Shown here: piece by piece, positions 17,498 to 26,956 of the stretch
Layout of the letters: every line of letters begins with the position of its first letter
Numbering within the stretch: position 1 is the first letter of the stretch
Made by a program: the position numbers and the translations under genes
The notes under the pieces: generated by a model
What the model was told of the DNA's origin: nothing
Seen by the model: the letters and a program-made list of their open reading frames with translations, nothing else
Databases searched by the model: none
Assembly (NCBI RefSeq): GCF_014211915.1
Contig: NZ_CP060039.1
Span: 3,162,001 to 3,226,000, forward strand
Source: Burkholderia cenocepacia
Lineage (GTDB): Bacteria > Pseudomonadota > Gammaproteobacteria > Burkholderiales > Burkholderiaceae
DNA: 64,000 nucleotides
Direction: 5' to 3'

Positions 17498-19819
17498 TCA
17501 GCCGAGCAGCGGACGCAACTCGGTGACGACCTTGAGCTTCGTGTCCGGCGCGCGGCCCTTGCGGGCGCGCTTGCCGATGTGCGGCGCGAGCCCGGCATAC
17601 GACAACGTCTCGTCCTGCACCTTGCCGCCGCGACCGGTGCCGATCAGCACGACCCCGGACGGATCGATCGCGAGTGCCTGCACGAGCGTTTCCTTGTCGT
17701 CGAGCGCCATCAGGATCACGCCGCGCCCGCCGCCGGACAGCGTCTTCATCTCGTCCATCCCGAACACCAGCAAGCGCCCGCCGCTCGACAGGCAGGCGAC
17801 CTGCGTCGCGTTCGGCAGCACCGGCATCGGCGCGAGCGGCACCGCACCCGCATCGATCGTCATGAACGACTTGCCGGCCTTCAGGCGACTCACCATGTCG
17901 CCGACCTTCGCGAGGAAGCCGAAGCCGTTGCTCGACGCGAGCAGCAGTTGCTGGTCGGCCGGCGCCGCGTAGTAGTGCATCAGGTGCGAGCCCGATTCGA
18001 GCTCGATCAGCGACGTGACCGGCACGCCGTCGCCGCGCCCGCCCGGCAGCACCGAGACATCGACCGAATACACGCGGCCGCTGCTGCCCCACGCGATCAG
18101 GCGATCCGGCGTGCGGCACTGGAACGCCGCGTACAGGTGGTCGCCCGCCTTGAACGTGAAGCCGGCCGGATCGAGCCCGTGGCCCTTCAACGCACGCACC
18201 CAGCCCTTCTGCGACACGACCACCGTCACCGGCTCGTCGACCACCTTCGCCTCGAACGTCGCACGCTTTTCCTGCTGGATCAGCGTGCGGCGATCGTCGC
18301 CGTACTGCTTCGCATCGGCCTCGATCTCCTTGATCATCAGCCGCTTCATCGCGCTTTCGTTCGCGAGCAGTTCCTCGAGCTTTGCCTTTTCGTCGCGCAG
18401 CGCGTCGAGTTCCTTCTCGATCTTGATCTTCTCGAGCCGCGCGAGCTGGCGCAACCGGATTTCGAGGATGTCCTCGGCCTGCCGCTCGCTGAGGCCGAAC
18501 GCGCTCATCAGCGCGGCCTTCGGCTCGTCCGACTCGCGGATGATGCGGATCACCTCGTCGATGTTCAGGAAGACGATCATCCGCCCTTCGAGGATGTGGA
18601 TGCGGTCGTCGACCTTCGCGAGACGATGGCGGCACCGGCGCGTCATCGTCAGCTGGCGGAATTTCACCCATTCGTCGAGGATCGTCAGCAGGCCCTTCTG
18701 GCCCGGCCGGCCGTCGGCGCCGATCATCACGAGGTTCAGCGTCGCGTTCGATTCGAGGCTCGTGTACGCGAGCAGCGTGTTCACGAATTCCGTCTGGTCG
18801 ATCGTGCGCGACTTCGGCTCGAACACGAGCCGCACCGCCGCTTCCTTGCCCGACTCGTCGCGCACCGCGTCGAGCAGGTCGAGCATCGCCTTCTTCGTGT
18901 TGAGCTGCTCGGGCGTCAGCGTCTTCTTGCCGAGCTTGAGCTTCGGGTTGGTCAGTTCCTCGATTTCCTCGAGCACCTTCTGGCCCGACGTGCTCGGCGG
19001 CAGCTCGGTGACGACGAGCTGCCACTGGCCGCGCGCGAGATCCTCGATCTTCCATTTCGCGCGCACTTTCAGGCTGCCGCGGCCCGTTTCGTACGCCGCC
19101 GCGATTTCGGTGTCGCTCGAGATGATCTGGCCGCCGCCGGGGAAATCCGGGCCGGGAATCAGGTTCATCAGCTCCGCGTGCGTGAGCTTCGGATTGCGGA
19201 TCAATGCGACCGCCGCCGCCGCGACTTCGCGCAGGTTGTGCGACGGGATTTCGGTGGCGAGGCCGACCGCGATGCCCGACGCGCCGTTCAGCAGCACGAA
19301 CGGCATGCGGCTCGGCAGCGTCTTCGGCTCCTCGAACGAGCCGTCGTAGTTCGGCATGAAGTCGACCGTGCCCTGGTCGATCTCGTCGAGCAGCAGCTTC
19401 GCGATCGGCGTGAGGCGCGCTTCCGTGTAACGCATCGCCGCAGCGCCGTCGCCGTCGCGCGAGCCGAAGTTGCCCTGCCCGTCGATCAGCGGGTAGCGCA
19501 GCGAGAAATCCTGCGCGAGCCGCACGAGCGCGTCGTATGCCGACTGGTCGCCGTGCGGGTGGTATTTACCGAGCACGTCGCCGACCACGCGCGCCGACTT
19601 CACCGGCTTCGCGTCGGGCCCCAGGCCCATTTCGTTCATCGCGAACAGGATCCGGCGCTGCACCGGCTTCTGGCCGTCGCACACGTCGGGCAGCGCGCGG
19701 CTCTTCACGACGCTGACTGCGTAGCTGAGATACGCCTGCTCCGCGTAGTTGCCGAGCGTCAGCGCGTCGCTCTCGGGCGCGTCGGGACTGGCAAAGAGAT
19801 CGGAAGTATTGTCGTCCAT
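17498..19819 (-). CDS. parC: DNA topoisomerase IV subunit A
   Basis: The 773-residue subunit cleaves and rejoins DNA to decatenate chromosomes. The catalytic tyrosine lies in [10 protein letters not shown], about residue 130, and the breakage-reunion domain opens with [25 protein letters not shown]. The quinolone-determining loop reads [10 protein letters not shown]: where E. coli ParC has the drug-contact serine, this protein has glutamine, with serine one residue later. The C-terminal beta-pinwheel carries [11 protein letters not shown] near the end. It lies 226 bases downstream of parE on the same strand and is probably expressed with it. Confidence 0.95.
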   Translation of the reverse strand: MDDNTSDLFASPDAPESDALTLGNYAEQAYLSYAVSVVKSRALPDVCDGQKPVQRRILFAMNEMGLGPDAKPVKSARVVGDVLGKYHPHGDQSAYDALVRLAQDFSLRYPLIDGQGNFGSRDGDGAAAMRYTEARLTPIAKLLLDEIDQGTVDFMPNYDGSFEEPKTLPSRMPFVLLNGASGIAVGLATEIPSHNLREVAAAAVALIRNPKLTHAELMNLIPGPDFPGGGQIISSDTEIAAAYETGRGSLKVRAKWKIEDLARGQWQLVVTELPPSTSGQKVLEEIEELTNPKLKLGKKTLTPEQLNTKKAMLDLLDAVRDESGKEAAVRLVFEPKSRTIDQTEFVNTLLAYTSLESNATLNLVMIGADGRPGQKGLLTILDEWVKFRQLTMTRRCRHRLAKVDDRIHILEGRMIVFLNIDEVIRIIRESDEPKAALMSAFGLSERQAEDILEIRLRQLARLEKIKIEKELDALRDEKAKLEELLANESAMKRLMIKEIEADAKQYGDDRRTLIQQEKRATFEAKVVDEPVTVVVSQKGWVRALKGHGLDPAGFTFKAGDHLYAAFQCRTPDRLIAWGSSGRVYSVDVSVLPGGRGDGVPVTSLIELESGSHLMHYYAAPADQQLLLASSNGFGFLAKVGDMVSRLKAGKSFMTIDAGAVPLAPMPVLPNATQVACLSSGGRLLVFGMDEMKTLSGGGRGVILMALDDKETLVQALAIDPSGVVLIGTGRGGKVQDETLSYAGLAPHIGKRARKGRAPDTKLKVVTELRPLLG

Positions 19820-20045
19820 CTGAATTCCGTATTCGTAAGTGGCGTGAGGCCGGGCCGGGCGTCATACCCGGCCGCGCGGAAGCGGCGGTGCAGCGTTCGA
19901 TGTCAAGCGGTGCTGATGCGCCAGCGGATTCTCGTTCGTGGCAAGAAGCAAACCGCAGCGATGCCAGACGCATCGCAAGGATTTGCGACGCCGCCACGGG
20001 CGCGAAGGCGCAGCGCATCAGTGCCGATTGGCGTCGAACACTGCA

Positions 20046-22028
20046 CTAAATGTCCGCTTCGACGTCGTTGCCCTTTTCTTCGAGCCAGCCGCGCCGCGCG
20101 GCTGCCTCGCCCTTGCCCATCAGCATCGTCATCCGCGCGACCGTCGCCTCGTAGTCGAGCTCGCCGAGCTTCACCGGCATCAGGCGGCGCGTGTCGGGAT
20201 TCATCGTCGTGTCCCACAGCTGCTCGGCGCTCATTTCGCCGAGGCCCTTGAAGCGACTGATGCTCCATTGCGTGTCGCGCACGCCGTCCTTGCGCAGCTT
20301 GTCGAGGATCGCTTCGAGCTCGCCGTCGTCGAGCGCATAGAGCTTCTGCGCGGGCTTCTTGCCGCGCGCGGGCGCGTCGACGCGGAACAGCGGCGGACGC
20401 GCGACGAACACGTGGCCGCGCTCGATCAGTTGCGGGAAATGCTTGAAGAACAGCGTGAGCAGCAGCACCTGGATGTGCGAGCCGTCGACGTCCGCGTCCG
20501 ACAGGATGCAGATCTTGCCGTAGCGCAGGTTCGACAGGTCGACGGTGTCGTCGGGGCTGTGCGGATCGACGCCGATCGCGACCGAGATGTCGTGCACCTC
20601 GTTGTTCGCGAACAGGCGGTCGCGCTCGGTTTCCCACGTGTTCAGCACCTTGCCGCGCAGCGGCAGGATCGCCTGGTATTCCTTGTCGCGGCCCATCTTC
20701 GCGGAGCCGCCCGCCGAGTCGCCCTCGACCAGGAACAGTTCGTTGCGCGCGATATCTTCCGTCTCGCAATCGGTCAGCTTGCCGGGCAGCACCGCGACGC
20801 CCGAGCTCTTGCGCTTCTCGACCTTCTGGCCGGCGCGCGTGCGCGCCTGCGCCTGCTTGATCACGAGTTCGGCAAGCTTCTTGCCGTGCTCGACGTGCTG
20901 GTTCAGCCACAGTTCGAGTGCCGGACGCGAGAACGACGACACGAGCTTCACCGCGTCGCGGCTGTTCAGCCGCTCCTTGATCTGTCCCTGGAACTGCGGA
21001 TCGAGCACCTTTGCGGACAGCACGAACGACACGCGCGCGAACACGTCTTCCGCGAGCAGCTTCACGCCCTTCGGCTGCAGGTTGTGCAACTCGACGAAGC
21101 TCTTCACGGCCTGGTAGAGACCGTCGCGCAGGCCCGACTCGTGGGTGCCGCCGGCCGGCGTCGGGATCAGGTTCACGTACGACTCGCGCACGAGCGAGCC
21201 TTCCTCGCTCCATGCGACGACCCACGACGCGCCCTCGCCTTCGGCGAAGGTTTCGTCGGTCGAACGCGAATCGGCGAAGCGCTCGCCTTCGAACAGCGGG
21301 ATCAGCAGCTCGCTGCCGTTCATTTCGTCGAGCAGGTAGCCGCGCAGGCCGTCTTCATACTTCCACGTCTGGCGCTCGCCCGTCTTTTCGTTGACGAGCA
21401 CGACCTCGACGCCCGGCAGCAGCACGGCCTTCGAGCGCAGCAGACGCTGCAGCTCGCCGAGCGGCAGGTTCGGCGAATCGAAGTACTTCGGATTCGGCCA
21501 CACCTGCACGCGCGTGCCGGACTTCTTCTCGCCGCGGCCCGCGCCTTGCGTGGACAGCGGCTTCACGACGTCGCCGTCGGCGAAGCCGAGTTCGGCGATC
21601 TTGCCGTCGCGCCACACCGTCACGTCGAGACGCGTCGCGAGTGCGTTCGTGACCGACACGCCGACCCCGTGCAGGCCGCCCGAGAACGTATAGGCGCCGC
21701 CCGCGGCCTTGTCGAACTTGCCGCCCGCATGCAGGCGCGTGAACACGATCTCGACGACCGGCACGCCTTCTTCGGGGTGCATGCCGAACGGGATGCCGCG
21801 GCCGTCGTCTTCGACCGAGACCGACTGGTCAGCGTGCAGCGTGACCGTGATCTGCTTGCCGTAGCCGCCGAGCGCCTCGTCGGACGCGTTGTCGATGACT
21901 TCCTGGATGATGTGCAGCGGATTCTCGGTACGGGTGTACATGCCGGGACGCTGCTTGACCGGCTCGAGACCCTTGAGCACCTTGATCGATGCTTCGCTAT
22001 AGGCCGCGCTGGGTTTCTTCGTTGACAT
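20046..22028 (-). CDS. parE: DNA topoisomerase IV subunit B
   Basis: The 660-residue ATPase subunit has the GHKL domain (EVIDNASDEALGGYG, DDGRGIPFG, GGLHGVGVSVTNAL), the transducer, and the Toprim motifs EGDSAGGSAK and ILSDADVDGSHI. The C-terminal segment GLGEMSAEQLWDTTM is also typical. With parC it forms the A2B2 enzyme for chromosome decatenation. The upstream gap carries two DnaA-box-like sequences, noted separately. uup lies upstream on the same strand, 220 bases away. Confidence 0.96.
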   Translation of the reverse strand: MSTKKPSAAYSEASIKVLKGLEPVKQRPGMYTRTENPLHIIQEVIDNASDEALGGYGKQITVTLHADQSVSVEDDGRGIPFGMHPEEGVPVVEIVFTRLHAGGKFDKAAGGAYTFSGGLHGVGVSVTNALATRLDVTVWRDGKIAELGFADGDVVKPLSTQGAGRGEKKSGTRVQVWPNPKYFDSPNLPLGELQRLLRSKAVLLPGVEVVLVNEKTGERQTWKYEDGLRGYLLDEMNGSELLIPLFEGERFADSRSTDETFAEGEGASWVVAWSEEGSLVRESYVNLIPTPAGGTHESGLRDGLYQAVKSFVELHNLQPKGVKLLAEDVFARVSFVLSAKVLDPQFQGQIKERLNSRDAVKLVSSFSRPALELWLNQHVEHGKKLAELVIKQAQARTRAGQKVEKRKSSGVAVLPGKLTDCETEDIARNELFLVEGDSAGGSAKMGRDKEYQAILPLRGKVLNTWETERDRLFANNEVHDISVAIGVDPHSPDDTVDLSNLRYGKICILSDADVDGSHIQVLLLTLFFKHFPQLIERGHVFVARPPLFRVDAPARGKKPAQKLYALDDGELEAILDKLRKDGVRDTQWSISRFKGLGEMSAEQLWDTTMNPDTRRLMPVKLGELDYEATVARMTMLMGKGEAAARRGWLEEKGNDVEADI

Positions 22029-22058
22029 AGGCGCTGAATTTCGTCATTCATCGGGACG

Positions 22059-22081
22059 TTGTCCACACCTCGTGTGGATAA
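22059..22081. promoter_or_regulatory. inverted pair of DnaA boxes upstream of parE
   Basis: TTGTCCACA (22059-22067) and TGTGGATAA (22073-22081, which is TTATCCACA on the other strand) face each other across five bases, 30 bases before the parE start. TTATCCACA is the strict DnaA-box consensus. A third related word, gtggacaa, follows at 22086-22093. DnaA binding could couple topoisomerase IV supply to replication, but this is inference from sequence alone. Confidence 0.6.
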
Positions 22082-22248
22082 CGTCGTGGACAAAACGTTG
22101 AGTTCCGTAAAAAAGCGAATCGAAACAACGGTGTGCTTGGACTGCTCCGAAAGCGGGCGCGCGGCATGTGCGGCGCTGCCCTGGACGCGCGGTATTTTAC
22201 TGGTTCCGCGTGGCACGCCAATCGCGGGATCGGCGCGCACCGCGCGCG

Positions 22249-24198
22249 TCACACCGGCTTGCGCTTCGCCTCAAGCGTTTCCCACCGTTCGAGCGCGGCG
22301 AGCAATTCGTCGTCGATCGCCGCGAACCGCTCGGTCAGGCGCGTGCCTTCCTGCGGGTCCTTCGCGAAAATCGCGCCATCTTCGAGCTGCGCGTTGATCG
22401 TCTTCTGCTCAGCTTCGAGCGCGGCGATCTTCTCAGGCAGCGAATCGAGCTCGCGCTGCTCGTTGAATGACAGCTTCACCGTGCGCTGCGCGTTGCGGCC
22501 GGCCGCGCTCTTCGCCGGCTCGTCCTTCGCGGGCGCCGCTTCCTTGACCGCGCGCTTCGCCGCTTCCTGCTGCGCGAGCTGCTCCGAGCGCTCGCTCTGG
22601 ATCTGCCAGTCGGTGAAGCCGCCGACATATTCGCGCCACTTGCCGTCGCCCTCCGCCGCGATCACCGACGTCACGACGTTGTCGAGGAACGCGCGATCGT
22701 GGCTGACCAGCAGCACCGTGCCGTCGTAGTCGGCCAGCAGCTCTTCGAGCAGTTCGAGCGTCGGGATGTCGAGGTCGTTGGTCGGTTCGTCGAGCACCAG
22801 CACGTTGGCCGGGCGCGCGAACAGCCGCGCGAGCAGCAGGCGGTTGCGCTCGCCGCCCGACAGCGACTTCACCGGCGAACGCGCGCGCTCCGGCGCGAAC
22901 AGGAAATCGCCGAGGTAGCTCATCACGTGCTTGCGCACACCGCCGATCTCGACCCATTCGCTTCCCGGGCTGATCGTATCCGCGAGGCTCTTCTCCTGGT
23001 CGAGCTGCGCGCGCATCTGGTCGAAATACGCGACCTGCAGGTTCGTGCCGGTGCGCACCGTGCCTTCGTCGGGCTTCAGGTCGCCGAGGATCAGCTTCAG
23101 CAACGTGGTCTTGCCGGCGCCGTTCGGGCCGACGAAGCCGATCTTGTCGCCGCGCATGACCGTCGTCGAGAAGCGGTCGACCACCGTGCGGCCGCCGTAG
23201 CGCTTCGTCACGTCGGTCAGCTCCGCGACGATCTTGCCCGACTTCTCGCCCTGCGCGACGTCCAGCTTCACGTTGCCCTGCGCATTGCGGCGCTCCGCGC
23301 GCTCGTTGCGCATCTGCACGAGCCGCGCGATGCGGCCGACGCTGCGCGTGCGGCGCGCTTCGACGCCCTTGCGGATCCACACTTCTTCCTGCGCGAGCAA
23401 CTTGTCGAACTTCTCGTTCTCCACCCGCTCGACTTCGAGCTGCTGCGCCTTGCGCGTCTGGTACGCGGAGAAATTGCCCGGATACGACAGCAGCCGACCG
23501 CGATCGAGCTCGACGATGCGCGTCGCGACGCGGTCGAGGAACGCGCGATCGTGGGTGATGAACAGCAGGCCCGCGCGCTGCGCGACGAGCAGCTCTTCCA
23601 GCCAGCGAATGCCGTCGAAGTCGAGGTGGTTGGTCGGTTCGTCGAGCAGCAGCACGTCGGGCTGCAGCACCAGCGCGCGCGCCAGCGCGACGCGCTTCTG
23701 CATCCCGCCCGACAGCGCGTCGACGCTTGCGTCGACGTCCTGCAAGCCGATCTGCGCGAGCGTCATCGACACGCGCGTGCGCCAGTTCCACGCGTCGTGC
23801 GCGTCCAGCGAGGACTGCAGCGCGTTCATCCGCGCGAGCAGCGCATCGTGCTCGGCGCCTTCCGGGATCTCCGCGAGGCGGTGCGCGATCGAATCGTATT
23901 CTTCGAGCAGTTCGCGCGTGTGCGCGAGCCCCGACGCGACCGCGTCGAACACCGTCGCGCCCGGCTCGAATTCGGGCTCCTGCGGCACGTAGACCGTCAC
24001 GAGCTCCTGCTGACGCGTGACCAGCCCGTCGTCGGGCTTCGCGAGATCGGCGACGATCTTCAGCAGCGACGACTTGCCCGCGCCGTTGCGGCCGATCAGG
24101 CCGACCCGCTCGCCGGCTTCCAGCGAGAAATCCGCGTGATCGAGCAACGCGACGTGACCGAACGCGAGCTGCGCGCCGGTAATGGAATAGAGCGACAT
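22249..24198 (-). CDS. uup: ABC-F ATPase, Uup type
   Basis: The 649-residue cytosolic protein has two ABC domains and no membrane part. Walker A motifs are GRNGAGKSS and GPNGAGKTT. Signatures are LSGGMQKRVALARAL and LSGGERNRLLLARLF, and Walker B segments are LLLDEPTNHLD and LVLDEPTNDLD. The linker between domains and a lysine- and glutamate-rich C-terminal coiled coil (about residues 540-645) match Uup, which acts on ribosomes and branched DNA structures. ATG at 24198 gives the standard N-terminus MSLYSITG. It stands alone upstream of parE. Confidence 0.92.
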   Translation of the reverse strand: MSLYSITGAQLAFGHVALLDHADFSLEAGERVGLIGRNGAGKSSLLKIVADLAKPDDGLVTRQQELVTVYVPQEPEFEPGATVFDAVASGLAHTRELLEEYDSIAHRLAEIPEGAEHDALLARMNALQSSLDAHDAWNWRTRVSMTLAQIGLQDVDASVDALSGGMQKRVALARALVLQPDVLLLDEPTNHLDFDGIRWLEELLVAQRAGLLFITHDRAFLDRVATRIVELDRGRLLSYPGNFSAYQTRKAQQLEVERVENEKFDKLLAQEEVWIRKGVEARRTRSVGRIARLVQMRNERAERRNAQGNVKLDVAQGEKSGKIVAELTDVTKRYGGRTVVDRFSTTVMRGDKIGFVGPNGAGKTTLLKLILGDLKPDEGTVRTGTNLQVAYFDQMRAQLDQEKSLADTISPGSEWVEIGGVRKHVMSYLGDFLFAPERARSPVKSLSGGERNRLLLARLFARPANVLVLDEPTNDLDIPTLELLEELLADYDGTVLLVSHDRAFLDNVVTSVIAAEGDGKWREYVGGFTDWQIQSERSEQLAQQEAAKRAVKEAAPAKDEPAKSAAGRNAQRTVKLSFNEQRELDSLPEKIAALEAEQKTINAQLEDGAIFAKDPQEGTRLTERFAAIDDELLAALERWETLEAKRKPV

Positions 24199-24465
24199 GG
24201 GGAGACGGCGAAGAGAGAAATCGGAAGCGCCCATTGTACCGGGCGCGCGGGCCGGTATCGGCTTGGCTGGATGGACGAGCGCCGCAGGTTGCGCTTGAGG
24301 TGCGTCGGCGCGGTGCCGTGAGCAGGTTGCGGGCGGCTTTTCGCTTTGGATGCCGGCCGTGGTTTACGTGCCCGCGTAAACGGCCGAACGCCGGCCGGAT
24401 GCCCGCGACCGGCCGATCGGCCGATCCCGTGCGCGGCGCGGCGAGCGCCGGCGCGGGACGTACGG

Positions 24466-24870
24466 TTACTTCACGTTGATCGTGATCGTCGAACTCAGTT
24501 CGGGACCGTACGAACGGTGCGCGCCGTCACCGAGCTGCAGCGTCAGCGTGTGCTGACCGGGCGGCAGCTTCACGTCGGTTTCGGTCTGGGCCTTGCCGAA
24601 ATGCAGCGAATGGTCGGTCGCCGGGATCACGTCGCCCTTCGGCACCGGCTTGCCGTCGATCAGCAGATGATGGTGACCGGTATCCGGGGTCATGTCGCCG
24701 GCCGGCTTGAGCGCCATGCCTTCGAGACCGAACTTCACGTGCACGGGGCTCGACACCGTCGCGCCGTCCTGCGGCTCGACGAAGAACACACGCGCTTCGG
24801 CGCGCGCGAGCGTCGATACGGCCATTGCCGCGACACAGACTGCACCCGCGATCCACTTTCTGTTGAGCAT
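24466..24870 (-). CDS. DUF4399 periplasmic protein
   Basis: The 134-residue protein starts with a signal peptide (MLNRKWIAGAVCVAAMAVSTLARA, cleavage expected after ARA near residue 24). The mature part has DTGHHHLLIDGK and LPPGQHTLTLQLGDGAHRSYGP, signatures of the DUF4399 family. The histidine cluster suggests metal contact, but no function is established. The start at 24870 is preceded by aaggaggaaac, a strong ribosome binding site. It is divergent from the rubredoxin gene. Confidence 0.88.
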   Translation of the reverse strand: MLNRKWIAGAVCVAAMAVSTLARAEARVFFVEPQDGATVSSPVHVKFGLEGMALKPAGDMTPDTGHHHLLIDGKPVPKGDVIPATDHSLHFGKAQTETDVKLPPGQHTLTLQLGDGAHRSYGPELSSTITINVK

Positions 24871-25068
24871 CGTTTCCTCCTTCAGATTGACAGGCCCACG
24901 AAGCATACACTGCATGTCCGACCGACGCGACGGCGCCGGTTGTTCGCGATGCGTACGTTTAAAACGACGTTGCGCAGGTGTTCGGCGAAATTCCGGTACC
25001 ATTGCGCCTTTCGTCCGCCGGCCACGCTGCGGACGGCATTGCCGAATTTTCATTATCCCGAGCGCAAC

Positions 25069-25251
25069 ATGAGCGAAGTAACCGAATACCAGAGCTGGGT
25101 CTGCCTGATTTGCGGGTGGGTCTACAACGAAGCGGAAGGGCTGCCCGACGAGGGTATCCCGGCCGGCACGCGTTTCGCCGACATTCCGGCGGACTGGCGC
25201 TGCCCGCTTTGCGACGTGGGCAAGGAAGATTTCGTCGTCGTCGATTTCTGA
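25069..25251 (+). CDS. rubredoxin
   Basis: The 60-residue electron carrier has two CxxC knuckles, CLICGWVYN and CPLCDVGKEDF, which bind a single iron. The aromatic core WVCLICGWVYNEAEG and DWRCPLCD fit the family. In proteobacteria rubredoxins often serve alkane hydroxylases or oxidative-stress enzymes; none is adjacent here. The start was set by the universal short N-terminus; the longer frame upstream is not conserved. It is followed by tRNA-Arg. Confidence 0.95.
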   Translation: MSEVTEYQSWVCLICGWVYNEAEGLPDEGIPAGTRFADIPADWRCPLCDVGKEDFVVVDF

Positions 25252-25399
25252 TTTTCTGTTTCGATCGCGGTTGGTCACGCGATACGCGCGTCGGGGGTGC
25301 ATTCCGCCCCGCCGACGCGCCGCGCGTTTGCTATACTCTGCGCGCTGTCCACACCGCCGTCCGGTTCGCCATCTCTTGCGCGAATGCTCGGATATGGCT

Positions 25400-25474
25400 C
25401 TCCCCGTAGTTCAATGGATAGAACAAGCGCCTCCTAAGCGCTAGATACAGGTTCGATTCCTGTCGGGGAGACCA
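25400..25474 (+). tRNA. tRNA-Arg, anticodon CCU
   Basis: The acceptor stem CTCCCCG (25400-25406) pairs with CGGGGAG. The anticodon arm AGCGC-CTCCTAA-GCGCT has CCT at the anticodon position, reading AGG. The T arm is ACAGG-TTCGATT-CCTGT. The 3' CCA is encoded (25472-25474). It is a single-copy class of tRNA often used as an integration site by genomic islands; the genes that follow form a small accessory-looking cassette. Confidence 0.95.
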
Positions 25475-25513
25475 GCCATGCTCTGTGCCCTCTGGATTCA
25501 CAACAACTCCCGC

Positions 25514-26290
25514 TCAAGCAACGACGACCGTAAGCTCAACCCCCGACTCAAAATCCAGCGTCGTGGTCGAAAACCGCGGCTCCTCGTCGAGGTATTGCTT
25601 GTACGGTCGAACGGCGTCCTCGGCCGTGTACATGTTGTCGGCCAGCACGACCGATCCCGGCCGTAGCAGGCGCTCGATCTGCTTGAACAGCTTCAGATAG
25701 GCGTCGGCCCATACGTCGATAAACACCATGTCGACCGTACCGTCCAGCGCGGCAACCGTCTCGAACACATCGCCCTCCCGCACGTCGACATAAGCATCCA
25801 GACCCGCAGCTTCGACATGAGCCCGCAACCGCGCGCACTTGAGCGCATCGCATTCGGTCGCGATGGCCACCCCACGGCCCAGCGTGCGCAACGCATCGGC
25901 GAAATACAGTGTCGACACGCCGCACGAACTGCCGAGTTCAAGGATTCTGGCCGGCCGTTGCGCGAGCACCATATTGCGCAAGAACCTTCCCGTTTCCGCC
26001 GACACGGCCAACGATAAAGCACTGCCTGCCGACAACTCGAAATCTTCGGTGAACAAGCCGAACGTTTCGAGAAAACGCCCTCGCAGCCGAGGGGCGAGTG
26101 TTTCGTATTCGTCGACGAGCGTGGGAAACGCCTCGTTCGGCCCTTGGAACTGCGCGCGTGCGCGGGCGATGATTTCGCGCTGGCTCTCTTCATGAAGCCG
26201 TTGCAAAAGAGCGTGGGTGTTAGAAACCAAGTGCTTTCCTTGACGAGATTGATCACGTAGACGGCGTATCCAGCGACCGCTATCCGCCAT
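25514..26290 (-). CDS. class I SAM-dependent O-methyltransferase
   Basis: The 258-residue protein belongs to the O-methyltransferase family 3 (catechol/caffeoyl-CoA type). The SAM-binding motif is ILELGSSCGVSTLYFADAL, followed by an acidic loop (TECDALK), DVREGDVFE and MVFIDVWADAYLKLF. Family metal ligands fit the aspartates in FIDVW and LADNMY. The start is uncertain: ATG at 26290 gives an arginine-rich N-terminus, and a shorter start near 26226 is possible. It ends 40 bases from tRNA-Arg. Its substrate is unknown. Confidence 0.85.
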   Translation of the reverse strand: MADSGRWIRRLRDQSRQGKHLVSNTHALLQRLHEESQREIIARARAQFQGPNEAFPTLVDEYETLAPRLRGRFLETFGLFTEDFELSAGSALSLAVSAETGRFLRNMVLAQRPARILELGSSCGVSTLYFADALRTLGRGVAIATECDALKCARLRAHVEAAGLDAYVDVREGDVFETVAALDGTVDMVFIDVWADAYLKLFKQIERLLRPGSVVLADNMYTAEDAVRPYKQYLDEEPRFSTTTLDFESGVELTVVVA

Positions 26291-26336
26291 CAGACCTGCG
26301 GCGCCGCCGCTCCATCATCAGCAAACACGGGCAACG

Positions 26337-26633
26337 CTATGCCCTTCGTGCAAGCGTGATCGCGCGTTCAGGGCACGCCGTCACGCAAAGCCCGAATGAC
26401 CGGCAGGCTTGCTCATTCGGCGTGTACGCGACTTTCATTCCATGCACGCGCAGCTTCAAGCGATGCATCAAACCGAGCTCGAGATAATCGCCCTGATCGA
26501 TGCGCCGGACCTCGAACACGTTCTCCGGGCAAACGGTGACGCAATCGCCCTTCCCTTCACAACGTTTCAGATCGACGACAGGCGCAATCACGCCCGCCTT
26601 CTGCTTGCAGTCGGCCGCTGATTTCTCGCGCAT
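26337..26633 (-). CDS. ferredoxin-like protein with two three-cysteine motifs
   Basis: The 98-residue protein is built like a two-cluster ferredoxin, but each motif has only three cysteines. The first reads CEGKGDCVTVCP and the second CRSFGLCVTACP, so the second cysteine of the usual CxxCxxCxxxCP pattern is lysine in the first and phenylalanine in the second. With cross-ligation between halves, each site would have three cysteines, which favours 3Fe-4S clusters or unusual ligands. The start at 26633 is two bases past the stop of the membrane protein gene, so the two are likely translated together. Confidence 0.85.
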   Translation of the reverse strand: MREKSAADCKQKAGVIAPVVDLKRCEGKGDCVTVCPENVFEVRRIDQGDYLELGLMHRLKLRVHGMKVAYTPNEQACRSFGLCVTACPERAITLARRA

Positions 26634-26635
26634 GC

Positions 26636-26944
26636 TCACTCCTCCGCGGCCCGCTTGCCGCGCGATCGCCATGCGGCCCGAAACTGCTCGCGTTCTTCAG
26701 GCGTCATGGCTTCCCACTTGCGCCAATGACGCCGACCATGCCAACCACGGTGTCCGCGGAATCCGCCGAACAGGATGCGGCTCAACACGAGCAGGCCCAG
26801 CGCATGGGCGAAGTCGATCGTCCGGGCACCGACGAATAACCCCGGAATCACCCAGTTCCACAGCATCATGACGACCCATCCGAGCACGCCGATGGCGACC
26901 ACCACCAGCAGCGCTTTGCCTGCACATCTGATTCGAAAATTCAT
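26636..26944 (-). CDS. small membrane protein
   Basis: The 102-residue protein has two hydrophobic segments: LLVVVAIGVLGWVVMMLW (about residues 12-29) and a weaker one covering HALGLLVLSRILFGGF (about 46-61). The cytosolic tail is basic and ends with KWEAMTPEEREQFRAAWRSRG, a motif that recurs in small proteins near ECF sigma factors. No function is recognised. It lies between the sigma factor (12 bases away) and the ferredoxin (two bases away) and is a plausible regulator or partner of either. Confidence 0.75.
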   Translation of the reverse strand: MNFRIRCAGKALLVVVAIGVLGWVVMMLWNWVIPGLFVGARTIDFAHALGLLVLSRILFGGFRGHRGWHGRRHWRKWEAMTPEEREQFRAAWRSRGKRAAEE

Positions 26945-26956
26945 CCGTCGACTCCT

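Noticed and set aside
17429..20251. 940-residue open frame on the plus strand
   Set aside because: It is the antisense shadow of parC, low in hydrophobic order and without any motif.
19938..22025. 695-residue plus-strand frame
   Set aside because: It is antisense to parE, which has Toprim and GHKL motifs in frame.
22059..22093. DnaA boxes as a replication origin
   Set aside because: Only two or three boxes occur, with no AT-rich unwinding element and no dnaA or dnaN nearby.
22699..24321. 540-residue plus-strand frame
   Set aside because: It is antisense to uup, whose Walker motifs are intact.
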